Below are positions 1-11,160 of a DNA stretch of 64,000 nucleotides, piece by piece. The notes beneath the pieces were generated by a model, which worked only from the letters and a program-made list of their open reading frames with translations, did no database searches and was not told the origin of the DNA. A program made the translations under genes and the position numbers. The stretch is from contig AP026546.1 in the NCBI GenBank assembly GCA_026075535.2, positions 744,001-808,000 on the forward strand. Reading direction: 5' to 3'. How positions within the stretch are numbered: position 1 is the stretch's first letter; every line of letters begins with the position of its first letter. Origin of the DNA: Tricholoma matsutake (lineage: Eukaryota; Basidiomycota; Agaricomycetes; Agaricales; Tricholomataceae).

Positions 1-1755
1 TGCTGCCAATGGCTGGTACAGTGAAATCAATTCGTCAACACCTACCAGTTCCACCAGTTCAACAGATCATCCACCTCGTCCTTCTCCTCTGGATCATCTA
101 AGAAGTTCGTAAAATTATTTGGAATCTGTCATGGTGTCCGACCGACAGAACACTGAAGAGGATGATAATGCAAAGTGAAGCTGTTTAGATCATCAGTGAC
201 GGGTTACTAGCATGCTAACTCCCCACAGACCTGCATGGCTACATAGGCCAGGGAGGCAGTAGTGACCCAGGTCATGCTGTGAATACGAGCATTACCTGAT
301 CTTGTCGCCTTCACCTCTTTCTCTACCGAACTGGGTGAGGTAAAAATGTGCTTGAATGCCTGAACAAGACAGAGTCAGCAGCAGATGAGGAGGAAAAATG
401 CATGCAAACCCAAACAAGAATCCGGCTTCTGAACAGCCCCTCCCAAGGGTTTTTGGGATTATACTCCTGGTCTGCATACACCAGCATTGGCCACTGATCA
501 CCACGGACAGGCATTTCACCACTAGAAAGTTTTTCACACACACTAAAAAAGGATCAGCAGTGTAAACTGCATATGCAAAGGAAGGAACACTGACTCCACA
601 TTGTTCCAGTCTAGACCAGCAGGACAGAGGAGGGCGCTGGTGGTGGGATGGTGATAGCCCCTGTTTGTCTTGACATTCTGGGAGAGGGGTGGGTGGACAG
701 GTATGCTGGGAGGGCTTATCCACTCCAGAACAACACCTTTCAAGCTCTTAGTATTGTCCGATCTTGTGCTGGATATGCCCTTTTGAATCTTTAATGGATG
801 AGAAAAGGTATGTAGATTTATGGAGCAATCAACTTACTAATTCTGTGACCACCATGCACTCTTCCTTAGAAGCTTCCATAAGGCGCTCCAGAAGATGGGG
901 CACCATGCACAAGAGTTGTTGGAATGCTCTATGCTCTTTTCTGGCCCTGCAACATGGAAGAGTATTAGCCAAGAACTAGATTAATCAAGTATGATACTTG
1001 CTCATGAGTGAGCGACTCTTCTATGACTTCCCCCTCCTCACCCATGCAAAGTATGCCATTGGTCAGCAATGCTTGGATGCTGCACATTGCATGCACTGCT
1101 CAGCCAAAATGTCGCCCATAATGAACTAAGGGATCACTGGCACAGCTGAGCGGTAGCATTAGAGCATGGCATGGTGGAAATACAATGGACACATGGCTTT
1201 GTCCTGTTCCCAAGCTTGAGGGCATTGACACTTGTAGCATTGTCTGGAGGAGAGTTCTCATCCGGCATTGGGGATACAATGGGGGCCAAGGAGGATGGGG
1301 CCCATTGCTTGCTGCGCCAAGTTTTAATGACCTCAATGACTCAGAGTCCATCAATCTGAGTCACAGTGCTCCCCTTGCTGACTCAGAGTCAGTCAATCTG
1401 AGTCACAGTGGGGTGACTCATTCAAAGCCTAGCGGCCCATAAATGCCTGGCCAACTCAACCAACAAAGCCCAACTCAACACTTAGCATTGAATTGAGCCC
1501 CTCACCTTTGTCAAGTGGTTCCTTTCTCCATGCCCAGGCATCCACAGCCACTGACAGTGACCACTGCCCTGATGTACCGGCAGATATTGCTCAACAAGGT
1601 ATACAACTTGACAAATGTTGTCTGGTCCCTCGAGCCAGCTACACTGAAACTGACCAAATGGCACTGGTGTGTAGCTTGGAACCTTGCCGCTGCATCTCTG
1701 ATGGTCATATAAAGGCCCATACATGCAAGGAAGCATGTAGCACCGGGCACACTGC
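1..1755. other. no supported gene
   Basis: I see no convincing coding region here. Open frames exist on both strands, but they are short, overlap each other in several frames and carry no motif I recognise. The only structure I could support is the short direct repeat annotated separately at 1338-1410. Confidence 0.5.
1338..1410. repeat. short direct repeat pair
   Basis: Two copies of a roughly 31-bp segment (GACTCAGAGTC followed by TCAATCTGAGTCACAGTG) start at 1338 and 1380, a period of 42 bp. The only differences are near the middle. Each unit also contains imperfect inverted GACTCAGA/TCTGAGTC halves, so each could form a small hairpin. No function can be assigned. Confidence 0.7.
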
Positions 1756-2183
1756 ATGAACATCGCAAGCATTACCAATTCCTTGGGGCCAGCTGCTTGT
1801 GTCCATTGCTTCAACAGGTTAGCGAAGACCCAGTCTTCACTGAAGCGGCCATATACATACTGGTCTTTGGATGCTACGCCAGGGAGTATGTTGCCAAATG
1901 TGCAAATGGCTGATGTGGATACATTGGTCAGTCTCCATCTATACTGAAGAATGCAGTAAGTGTTTACAGTGGCCCAGTGCCATTACAGAGGCTATATCAG
2001 GTGGTTGGCATTCCAGCGCGGACGTTTCCACCTTGAGGTAAGTTGGGAGGTTTCTCCAGAGCTCAAAGTACTTACCACATATTATGAAGAAAGGGACACA
2101 TTGCGCCCTCCTCCCACTCTACATCGCTGGGAATTAGAGTGCATCCAAAGGCCTTTGAAGCAGACCTATGTGGAAGCAGGTAA

Positions 2184-2462
2184 GTGAAGAGCAATCCCCA
2201 AACATACAAGCTAACCCTGGCCATAGATTTAACTGCCGAAGTGCCCCATTCCGTTGAGTACATGGATCTTGGTTATGAAACCGACTGGCACAAATTCTTG
2301 AAGCTTGATTCCATGGACAGGCCTGGGCTAACAGAGGTGGAATTCTTCAGCCTGTTTGCCAAGTGTGAGGTGTGCTTGCTCATCACTACCCGCCAAGCAT
2401 TCCGTAGCCACTACTGCAGCCTGCAAAGGGAGGATGATTCAGAGCTAACTGACCACGAGTAA
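2184..2462 (+). CDS. small Cys/His-rich protein, unrecognised family
   Basis: This is the best coding candidate in the first 3 kb, and probably the last exon of a longer gene whose upstream part (about 1756-2187) is broken in frame. The end of the protein carries a cysteine/histidine cluster of the form C-x2-C-x11-H-x2-C (KCEVC...HYC), preceded by GLTEVEFFSLF. I recall similar short C-terminal modules (GLTE.EF..LF.KC..C...TR) from uncharacterised agaricomycete proteins, which suggests zinc binding. A role in mobile elements is possible but unproven. The true start is unknown; the position given is simply the open frame. Downstream to 3120 I see no supported gene. Confidence 0.4.
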   Translation: MKSNPQTYKLTLAIDLTAEVPHSVEYMDLGYETDWHKFLKLDSMDRPGLTEVEFFSLFAKCEVCLLITTRQAFRSHYCSLQREDDSELTDHE

Positions 2463-3123
2463 GGAAGGCAGGATTGATAAACCAACCATCATTTAGACTT
2501 TTCATTTCAATGATTTTGTATATACCCTTCTAGATTTCAAATCAACCATGTTGCATAGCCATACCCTCATAAAACACTTACCCCATCAGTTACATGGGGA
2601 TGATCCTGAAAATAGGCAGCTCAGGAGCCCGTCTATGCAGGGAAGCAGAAAATTATGAACATGCACCCCACAAAGTCTTAGGACTTTATTCCTCGAGGCA
2701 TACAAGTAGAGTAAGGGTAAAATAATGGTTAAGAGAACAAGAAGCGCACCTTACTTCCTAGCATACATCACAATGACCATGCTTCAAAGCCTAGATGTAA
2801 TTAAATTTATCAATACTCATTTTCAACGATCATTAATGCCATATCTGGACTTTGACCGCTATGTATATGAGATGGAGAAAGCGACCGATGAAATATGTGG
2901 AATCAGTGGGGACCAACTTGAAGTTGGGAACTTGGGGATGAGCAGGCATGATGCATTTGAATGGCATATAAATTAAGGGTAGCTGCATAGGCACTGTTGC
3001 ATCATGGTCAAAGCAAAAAAAGACAGCATGCAAATGGAGGCACGAATGGGCTGCCAAGTAGAGGAACGGCTGCCCAGCTGTTTGCTTGAGTGCGCCTGGG
3101 CTGGAACATTTTAGCTGCCCACA
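2463..3123. other. no supported gene
   Basis: This stretch contains one 83-codon open frame (2725-2976) with no recognisable motif and no homology I can recall. I would not annotate it as a gene. Confidence 0.4.
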
Positions 3124-3960
3124 TCAGATATAAGAAATATGGATGCCTTTCAGATGGCTGAGGGATTAACTAAGCTAGAAAGTGTGTCAGCTTTTGATCT
3201 TTGATTACCTGCTGCCATACAGCTACACATTGCATACGCCAATTTCCCAGGCTCGAGTAAAGGGCAGGCATTGCATATTTGACAGGTCAGGGTAAGAAGG
3301 GAGGCTCTCACCTTGGGAAGCCCGTCCGAGTCATCACCACTACCCATGCCAACACTGATGCATACCCCCTGAACGCTGAACACTGCATCAGATATGGGAA
3401 GCATTAACAGCTTTGTCAAGGTGAATGGGCTTCAGGATGAACCAAAGTAAAGAAAAAACACGTCAGTTCTCAATTGTTGATTGCCTGCCACCATACAGCT
3501 ACATGTCACTTGCACCAATTTCCTGGGCTCAAGTAAAGGGCAGGCGTTGCATATTTGACAGGGCAGGGTAAGAAAGGGGGCTCTCACCTTGAGGTGCCAT
3601 TGGATGCATTGAGAAGCTTATCGTCACTGCTACATCAAGCCAACACCAGCGCATACGTGGAGGCACGTCCACCAAGCAGCTTGACCGGGCACCCCTGGAA
3701 CAAAGTACTTCAGCCAACCGCGTCGGATATAGGAAACATTAACACCTTTGTGGAGGTGAATGGGCTTCAGGATTAACTAAAGTAGAAAATGCATCAGCTC
3801 TCAATCTTTTATCAGCTGGCACCCTGTTGCTATGTGCTGCTTGCACCAATTTCCTGGGCACAAACAATGGACAGGCATTGTGTAACTGATATAATGGGTA
3901 AAGGGGATCTCACCTTGAGGGGACATCTGACACTTGGATGTACTGAAATTCCTGTCAAGG
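3124..3960. repeat. three diverged tandem units
   Basis: Three imperfect copies of the same block lie in tandem, at about 3124-3443, 3444-3774 and 3775-3960. Each has the order TTAACTAAAGTAGAAAATGCATCAG-like, then a short CAGC(T/A)ACA segment, then CCAATTTCCTGGGC, then CAGGCATTGCATATTTGACAG, then AAGGGG-TCTCACCTT. The third copy is shortened. A further copy occurs at about 5925-6060, and an inverted copy at 31218-31465. The unit is therefore part of a dispersed family that sits beside the TET/JBP-like copies in this window. Confidence 0.65.
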
Positions 3961-4023
3961 ACTCTAGGGCGAGCTGCTGACAGGTTCAAGGGGCCAGAGG
4001 TAACCCAAATGTAGGGTTGCATG

Positions 4024-4066
4024 ACAAAAAGTCAGACACAACCGGGCAGGTGACAAAAAGTCAGAC
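4024..4066. repeat. AGTCAGAC motif cluster 1
   Basis: Two direct copies of ACAAAAAGTCAGAC lie 27 bp apart, separated by CCGGGCAGGTG. The cluster sits about 320 bp beyond the 3' end of the TET/JBP-like pseudogene. The same motif recurs in clusters at 6.1-6.35, 16.3-16.9 and 30.8 kb, and in related form at 55.8-57 kb. Confidence 0.7.
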
Positions 4067-4381
4067 CTGCAGGGCCAGGAAGTAAGAGCAGCACACACAG
4101 AAGTGAGGAAGGATGAGAGGGAGTTGAACTTGAACAAGAAGTCGAGCACTGCCACTTCAACTTGAACTTCCCATGACTTGTTTATAATTATGTAAGGGTG
4201 TAAACATGTCCTAAGATTGGACACTTCAAGCTTCAAGCTTCAAGTTCAGGCTTGGAGGTTCTATCAGGCCACTGGGGTCTCCACATTCACATTGTACTAG
4301 GAGCTAGGAAGCTAAAGACAATATATTACTGAGCAGATGAATGGGTCCAATTGTAATTTTACATACAATGCAGCTACTAAG

Positions 4382-5910
4382 TTAGCTCTGTTGCGCTATT
4401 GCACACAGCTCATCCATTGTAGAAAACAAAGAAAGACCAAAATCCTTACGTGCTGCCCTATGAACCTCTTCTGCTGCATGCTCGGCTGCCAAAGATCCAT
4501 TAGCATAGCTCTCCTCCTTCTGAAACCCATGCTCAACCCATTGGAATAGACCACTGGCTGCGTACTGCATGAAGGAGTACCGAATCTCATGGGGTTGGAT
4601 GGGGAGGTTTGAGTGGCTGATGACAGCTGAGGGAATGATGATGGACATGCCTGGAGGAAACTCAATAACAATGCCACACTCCCGTAGGATGAGGTGGCTG
4701 CCACGCATTGAATCAAACTTTCCAACATTGGTTATAATGCAGACTCCGAAGGCGAGGTTCCCCCAATCTGTATGCTGATAGCACCAAGTCGCTGGGCTGA
4801 AGCTGAAAGAAATTGCCACCCAGATGCTATCCAGAAATAGGTGCTCGAGGCCTTCATCCTGCTCGTACAGGGCCCCAAGAGTTTCATGGTAATATTTATA
4901 AAGCTTGGGGAACCAAGTTGCAAATCCACCATTCACAAATTTGGAGATGCGGACAAAGGATGGGTAGCTGAGGAGTTTTTTGTAAAACTCTGCAATTCGC
5001 TCAGTTGTGTGCGAGGTTGCCCAGGATCACTTGTCCACCACCAAATGATACACCCGCTACCAGGGCTGGGAAAGGCCCATGGTGATGATTCAAGTCCTTA
5101 GAATCAAAGGAGCATTGCTCGCTGGCCTCCTCCATCTCCCTCTCCACATCCGCCATTCCCTTCGACCATTTTTGCTCCTCTGGCTGGTTACTGTCATCTG
5201 GCTGCCCAATGCCTACAAAGAAAATCCAGCTGGCATCATCCTTGATGGGGATTGATTTTCTGTCAAATTCAAGTTCCAGCTATAGGAATTGACACAAAAT
5301 TAGCTTACCTGCCATCCCACTTTTGCAGCTTAAATTTGAAGCACGAGTTCTCTCCAACCAGATCGTCCAACTCGTATGTGGTCTTATCCTTCAACTCCTC
5401 AGTGTTGCATAGACCTACATACCCAGGGGCCGAGATCGAAATATCTGCGAGATTGAGCTTGGCATCAATGGCCTTTGAGTTCGGGTTATGCAATTTCTGG
5501 TGGGTGGCAGGCCGAACTTCATAAGCATGCACTCCGGCCTCATGCTCCTTCCACTGCTCAGCTCTGTCGTGCTTCCACTTTGTGTGGCTCCATTGCTTGT
5601 TGCTGCCGTACTTCTTACCCACATTTTCCAGCCAACCAGCCAAGGTTGAAGCAGTTTCCCCTGGCACCAACTGGGGATCTGGGGGAAGATTGTGGTCATC
5701 CAAAGAAGTCAGTTTTTGAGTAGGTGAGGGAGGCGGAGTAGGCTCTGGCATGGTGAGGGGAGAATCACTAAAAAGGCCATGTCCTATTTCCCCACTGTCT
5801 AAATAGCCAAACACCTCCTCCCTTTCGATACTCAATGCTATTGCTGAGTCAAAATCAAACGATGGGTCGTGGGCACTGATGGGGGTGGGCCAAGGTTTGT
5901 CCTGTACCAA
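4382..5910 (-). pseudogene. TET/JBP-like 2-oxoglutarate/Fe(II) dioxygenase, broken
   Basis: Read on the minus strand, exon 1 (5910-5309) is Pro/Ser-rich and then enters a conserved region ending in KFKLQKWDG. A 49-bp GT-AG intron (5308-5260) leads to exon 2. Exon 2 carries the catalytic core: an H-x-D pair (YQHTDWGNLAFG), GGS-like HLIL, a distal His (ISHSN) and an Arg (IRYSF), the expected iron and 2-oxoglutarate ligands. This matches the fungal TET/JBP-like family, which is expanded in Agaricomycetes; family members oxidise methyl groups on DNA bases. The gene is broken twice: an in-frame TGA (minus strand, 5003-5001) and a one-base excess in a run of six A (plus-strand T run 4976-4981). Correcting one A would rejoin the frame. 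The assignment is from remembered family motifs. AGTCAGAC clusters lie on both sides. The start codon is uncertain. Confidence 0.75.
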
Positions 5911-6110
5911 AGTATTTCAACCAACTTTCTCTGATGTAAGAAATATTCATTCATACTTTTTTGTGCATATGAATGGATTTTGGGGTCAACTGCCAGTGAA
6001 GTAGAAACATCGGAAAGGGGATCTCACCTCGGGGGGCCATCTGACACTTGGATGGGTTGAGATAGATTTAACTTGTTGTGTCGGCCAGGTGATCTGTTGA
6101 ATGAGTGATG

Positions 6111-6350
6111 AAAAGTCAGACCTGCAGGCATCCAGAAACGTAGGAGAGAACAGATGAGTTGTACAGATGATGTAAATATAGCGTTGAGGCTTCAAGTCAC
6201 CAAAGGCGACCCAAATGGCAAGCGGGAGGACTCAGAAGAAATCCACAGGCAACGTAAAGCTGAGGTTCTTGGAATCCAAGTCCAAATGTACGAGTAGGAT
6301 TGAGTGATGAAAAGTCAGACTCAAGGCAGGTGACGAAAAGTCAGACCTGC
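6111..6350. repeat. AGTCAGAC motif cluster 2
   Basis: Three direct copies of GA(T/C)GAAAAGTCAGAC lie at about 6108-6121, 6307-6320 and 6332-6346, two of them followed by CTGCAGG. They fall between the start of the minus-strand TET/JBP-like pseudogene and the plus-strand arm gene, so the cluster lies between divergent genes. A regulatory or transposase-binding role is inference. Confidence 0.65.
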
Positions 6351-7385
6351 AGGTGATGAAAAATGAGTAGGAGAAAATGGAGCACAGAAAGAAGTGGCAA
6401 ACTTCAAGTTGGAAGTACGAGGTAAGAAAGTGAACTTCAAGCTTTCAATTCGAACTTGAAATGTCTGACTCAGCTGTCTCAAGTTCTCATGCTAATGTAG
6501 GGTTAAGGTTAACTGTGGGCAAAACTTACACAGCCACTGAAATTCAAGTTCCAAGTCAAAGTGGTGGCAGCCCTGGGCCTTGCCAAAGTTCTTGAAGCTT
6601 AAAGTCCAAGTCTCATTCTTGTCGTATCTTACCATATTCCTGGCAGCAGTTGCTGGTCTGACTTTTCATCACCTGCATACTTGGGTGTGATTCGTGAGCA
6701 GGAGAACTTGTGCGAATCCAGGTCAACATACTTTACAGGAATGGAGAAATTGGTGGTCCTGCGAAGATTTTGTCTAACCAGTGACTTTCCTGAGAAAAAG
6801 GCTGACATACTTGTGAAGGAACTTCTGAAGTATAGCCTCCTGGATGTAGTCGCATTCGTTTTTGATACAGCATCAGAGAGCAACTCCAAAGAAAGGGGGG
6901 AAGTGCCATTCATTGATAAAATTGTGCATCTCTTTTTCTCTGTAACACTACTTGCCTGTTTAAAAATCTACCTCTCAGGGCCATGCAACTATGGGTGACT
7001 GGCCCAAAGTCATCAAAACTGCAATCAGAAGCATGGAATCTGATAGCACATATATGTTTCTTAATGCAACGACTGTTGATGATCGGCTCTCTGCCTGTTA
7101 TCACACGGTTTGTCTGCTGCATTTAATCTGTCCTATCTTCTCCGAGTATGTGTGCCGCGCTCTCCATATTTTTTTCCCCCAACACGTTAGTCATCAGGGT
7201 AATTTGTACTTGCCCAATGACAAGAACGATCTCAAGAAGGCACTTGGAAAGTAAGGGCATAATTTCATGACAGACCTTTCCTAATGTTCACAATGTGTCA
7301 GATATGGTGTTTCAGTAGACCATGAGAATTTTGACATAGCGCCAGAAATATTAAAAAACCCTTTATTTATCGCTCTTGCCCTTTC
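6114..7385. repeat. inner inverted arm, left (about 1.27 kb)
   Basis: The reverse complement of this segment is found at 15377-16930, nearly base for base by eye. The right arm has 284 extra bases (16087-16370) that the left lacks; without them both arms are about 1.27 kb. Homology stops at CTCTTGCCCTT on the inner side and at GTCAGACCTGCAGG on the outer side. The few differences I found include two amino acid changes in the shared gene (E/K and V/F). The arms flank about 8 kb of unique sequence. Confidence 0.85.
6676..7254 (+). pseudogene. left-arm copy of small spliced gene, exon 1 lost
   Basis: This is the truncated twin of the intact gene at 15508-16261. Exons 2 and 3 are open and joined by a 55-bp GT-AG intron (6924-6978), giving the same protein from AYLGVIREQ- to the C-terminal KKALGK. 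Exon 1 and its promoter are missing: the copy begins at base 6676, within a base or two of the intron 1/exon 2 junction of its twin, next to a GTCTGACTTTTCATCACCTG sequence. I do not recognise the family. Without a new start codon it is probably not translated in full. Confidence 0.7.
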
Positions 7386-7658
7386 ACCGCTATTCCTCCT
7401 TGTCAATTGTTCGTTAATAAACATGTCTTTTGGGAAGAAGAAAATGTTTGAGGTATGAGAGCACTTGAAACTGGAAGGATGCCACTGATTCCTAAATGTT
7501 ATTATAGGTCTGGAAATCATTTGGTAACAAATGACCCACCATAATTAGAAAGGTTGAAAAATGACTATTAAGAGTTATATTTGATATTTCCACCATGAAA
7601 ACAACCATAATGATTCCAGGGTTATTGGTGGAAGCATTCACAGATATCTCTGTGATGG
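7386..7658. other. spacer, no gene seen
   Basis: A/T-rich sequence between the left arm and the JmjC-like gene. No motif or open frame worth annotating was found. Confidence 0.4.
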
Positions 7659-10539
7659 GTGTACATGATATATGTAATAATGATGCCAGTTGGTTCACAG
7701 CTGGTGAGACCTTCTTATATTATCTATGGACCGACTTTAATTCGATTTCTCAGATATCTGAATACTAAAGGTCCCGTTGTTACCTCTGAATATCATGTGA
7801 ACCATCATGTGGAGTCTCCTAATTCCTTTGCACGTGGTGCAACCTCTGTACATGGTGGGCCTGGGGCTGCAGTGGACATGGAAGAGGAGGAGGAGGAGGA
7901 GGAGGAGGAGGAGGATGGTGATGAGGACGAAAAATGTGTTTGCAAAGGATTGTGCCATCTTGGAGGTAGGAATTCTGAGGAAGATGATAGCCATGGACAA
8001 GGAAATAGTGGTGCTGCGAGAGGGGCTTATCGACACCAAAATGACCAAGGAAGTGCTCAACCAGAAAGGCTCACTGGCAACTCTGGTATGGATATTGCCA
8101 TGGATAGAGCAAGTGATGTGGATAGAGCAGGCATTGCACAGCAAGTAGAACAATTGGGACGAGCTGGAGGGGAGGACGAGAATCCTAGTGCAATGGATGT
8201 TGGCATGGATACAGGGGATGTTGCAAACCAAGGAGAACAATCTAGTGCGGTGGATGTGGACATGAGAGAGGGCAGTCTGAATGAGCATGACAAGGCTCCA
8301 AACAAAGAATCAAACCCCTGCAAGATGCCTTCACCCTCTGACGATTCACTCTCCACTGAAAAGGACAGTCCAATCGCTGGCGAAAAGTGAAAGAACCTGA
8401 TGCAAGAGGCAAAAACAAAGAAAACAGACGAATTGCCCCTTCCACCACCAAAAAGAAAGTTAAAGTCAAGGTCAAAGCCAAGGCCAAAACCAAAACCAAA
8501 GCCTGAATCAAAAATTCAATTTGGACCGCAGTCTGTAGATGCCATGGAGCACAACTATTTTGAGGAGATCAAATTTGGAGGTGTTAGTAGACTTGTTGAT
8601 ATCATTGACTTAATGCAGGATATGGTCAGTCATTTGCCATCTTAAAAGAACACAATTTATTGTCCTTTGCAGATTAAACCTGAAAAACCAAACCTTTCAA
8701 GAACTCGAAAGGCATGCACAGTAATTCATACCTAATAACTCATATTCCATCTATAGAAATGATTCGTAGGCAAATCAGTATTGCTATAGGCTCCTGGGAA
8801 GGATGACCCAGTTACATACACCCCATCATTCCATGTAAGCTCTACCTAGACTCATTCACCACAATATAGTGACTTTCAGCACTCCCTTAGTTTGCTGATG
8901 AGCGCTCCATGTTCAAAATTATTCACAGTGCTGTCATAGCAGGCTATAAAGACAGCCGACCTCTGTGGATGGCTTGTCTGGAGGAGAGTGCATTTTGTAT
9001 ACTCTCAAAGCAGGAACTCGGGAGCAAGAGTGACCAAGAGATACAAGCAATATTCCACCGAAAACATGTTGTAATACATGACCAATTTGAGCCTACACTC
9101 GCTTTCGATGAAAAGGGTTTGAAAACATTAGGGGACCTGTACAAGTCTGTGACAATTCATGGTGTGTTTGAAGCATATTCTTGTTGTGTTTGGACATCCT
9201 GATTATGTGCCAGATTACTCAATTGAAAACTCCTTCGAAGCCGAATCATCTTGCCACCTGAAGGGTACTTTAGAAGATATGCTGAGGTGTCATAGGGAGA
9301 AAAGTAAAATCCTCAATGTACTGGACTTCCCAATGCTGTCTGCCCCTCATCCTCCCACATCATTTGCTTCTGATCTTGCAGCATTCAGTGCCACCGTCGA
9401 TTTACCAATGTGTAGCCAGGCTATTTCATTTCCAATAGCAAGTACTAGATGGGGCCTTGCGGCAACATCAGGTGCCCACCATCTCTGGCATATTGATTGC
9501 AATGGCTTCTGCACTTACATCGACACCCAAACTGGCATGAAATGGTGGATCATTGCAAAGCCCAAACCTGGGTCAATGCATTTCTCTGATGCTACCTATT
9601 CACTGAAGAATATGATATTTCTGCTGCCAACTTGGAGAAGTGGGACCTTGAGGCAGTCCTTCTTTGTCCCAGATCCCGAATGTAAGTTGTGTCTGCTTGG
9701 CACCCCCGTATTCATAACAATTGTCCTATAGGTTAATGCAGCCAAACACACCACATTTTGTTGTGACACCAGAATCTGCAATTTGTCATGGAGGTCATTT
9801 TTACATGATGTCCACGATCCAAGACACAGTTTTCGGGCTTTATCATATGTTTGTTGCTAGTGAGAGGGTGACGAACACGGAACACAGTCATGATGTGCAT
9901 CTTCTACTTCGAAGAATCGTTACTTATCTTCACTATGTCCTTGTCAAGCGCGGGTCTAAACTAGATTTGTTGACGCCACCACCCACTTGTCATATTCCCG
10001 ATGTCTCCACCTTTGAAGGGGTGCTTGACCTGTTCATGTTATGCATTGTCATGGAACTTGGGGATCTCATCAACCCTCTGGCGTACAGGAAGAAATATCT
10101 ACATGGACCTAAACATAACCATGATTGACTGTGCACTATCCATGCCCATGGGCTATCTAGGGACCTTCATCATTGGTGGTGTGCACGCTATCTGTTTCTC
10201 GACCCCGAGAAGGAATCATTCATCGATGGTGGCCTCATATTCAAGGACCTACTCTCCCAGCATATTGTAGCACTGATCTCATATACTAAGACTATGGCAG
10301 AAGAGAATGATGCTCAAGGTGAAGTGTTGGAGTGCACAGCAGATGTTCTGACAGATTTACTGAAGAAGTATTTCCCTTATGATCTGCATTTTGGGGTTAG
10401 CGAGGGCTTCGAGTGGGCGGGACCAAGATACGTTGTTAAGGCTAGGGCAGGAGCATTATCCTCATACATGAGATGTAGGTATTACACTTTCTTTAAACAC
10501 AATCTACTTACAAAGACGTCGCAGGCCATGATATCCTGA
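7659..10539 (+). pseudogene. JmjC-like protein, nearly intact but interrupted
   Basis: Several exons can be joined. The N-terminal part has a run of Glu/Asp encoded by a GAG microsatellite (7881-7914), then a Lys/Pro tract (KPKPKPKPESK). A middle part (8909-9150) holds FADERSMF and KHVVIHDQFEP. The core (about 9208-10128) contains W-H-I-D at 9486-9497 and, after an intron ending near 9731, PNTPHFV with His at 9754-9756. The HxD plus distal His spacing fits a JmjC/cupin iron site. The tail includes HGGHFYMMSTIQDT and TNTEH, and continues to about 10539. JmjC proteins usually demethylate histones or hydroxylate proteins; the substrate here is unknown. Damage: an in-frame TGA at 8388-8390 and an apparent one-base frame slip near 9590-9605. 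N-terminal exon limits are uncertain. It lies in the core between the inverted arms. Confidence 0.65.
7881..7914. repeat. GAG trinucleotide microsatellite
   Basis: An almost pure (GAG/GGA)n run of about 11 units encodes the poly-Glu tract of the JmjC-like protein. It is a likely site of length variation. Confidence 0.85.
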
Positions 10540-10556
10540 GCCTGAGGGCAACTCCT

Positions 10557-10844
10557 GTGGACCTGGACTTCATACAGCAGTACAACGATCTGGTTATGGA
10601 ATCAGATTCTGACATGAATTCCTCAGATGACTCTGACCACAACAGTGAAGAAAGCGATTCAGACAGTGATGATGAAGACCAGTCCAGTAGTGATGATGAT
10701 GGTGATCTGAGCAACTCAGATGATGATGGTATATCCAATGTTCAGACCATCTTCACATGCTCACCAACAGATGTCATAGCTGATTGCTCACATCCACGCA
10801 AACGCAGGAGATGCGGCACCCTACCATTGTTACAGTCACTTTAG
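10557..10844 (+). CDS. acidic Ser/Asp-rich ORF, possible tail of JmjC-like gene
   Basis: A 95-codon frame begins shortly after the JmjC-like region. It is dominated by Asp, Ser and Glu (SDSDDEDQSSSDDDGD) and ends with a basic cluster (RKRRR). Either it is a spliced C-terminal disordered tail of the JmjC-like gene or a chance low-complexity frame. I found no domain. The basic cluster after the acidic tract could be a nuclear localisation signal, which is only a pattern-level guess. Confidence 0.3.
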   Translation: MDLDFIQQYNDLVMESDSDMNSSDDSDHNSEESDSDSDDEDQSSSDDDGDLSNSDDDGISNVQTIFTCSPTDVIADCSHPRKRRRCGTLPLLQSL

Positions 10845-11114
10845 CATTGTCCAGTCCCTCTACAAGGGTCTTGCTCATACTCGTATGAGGGTCACAAGTC
10901 TAAGGCTGTTGTATCATGATCACTGCAGCCAGTGTGATGGTGAACTTGAAGACCCAGTTCAGTGATACTCCCATAGGCAACATTTCTTCTATTTCAATCT
11001 CTGTGCACAGGTAGCATTTTTCTATATACCAGATTTTCGATGTATTTGTCTTCTTTCAATATGTCAGCTTGGCCTAGGACATTGAACTTGAATTTTGGGA
11101 CCGTGCCATCAAAT

Positions 11115-11160
11115 TTCAGTGGCTGTGTAATATTTGCCTGCGGTTAACCTTAACCCTAAC
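11115..11160. repeat. dispersed TTCAGTGGCTGTGTAA...GGTTAACC repeat
   Basis: A segment reading TTTCAGTGGCTGTGTAA, a 13-15 base gap, then CGGTTAACCTTAACCCTA occurs here, at 16505-16548, inverted at 6497-6540, and in worn form near 30680-30705. Two of the copies are in the arms; this one lies in the core between the JmjC-like and deaminase-like genes, so the repeat marks several module boundaries. Confidence 0.7.

Larger units (their letters stand above)
3124..4936. repeat. outer inverted repeat, left copy
   Basis: The order of tandem unit, AGTCAGAC cluster, then 3' end of a TET/JBP-like gene recurs in reverse complement at about 30110-31470. The best-matching segment is 3970-4090, which pairs with about 30790-30900: both contain GGTTCAAGGGGCCA, GTAGGGTTGCATGACAAAAA-like sequence and AGTCAGACCTGCAG. 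The two copies are diverged by indels and substitutions, so they are older than the inner arms at 6.1 and 15.4 kb. They could be remnants of terminal repeats, or two independent insertions of one element in opposite orientation. Confidence 0.55.

Noticed and set aside
292..743. Minus-strand ORF of 143 codons
   Set aside because: It overlaps other frames, has a composition typical of non-coding DNA and no recognisable domain.
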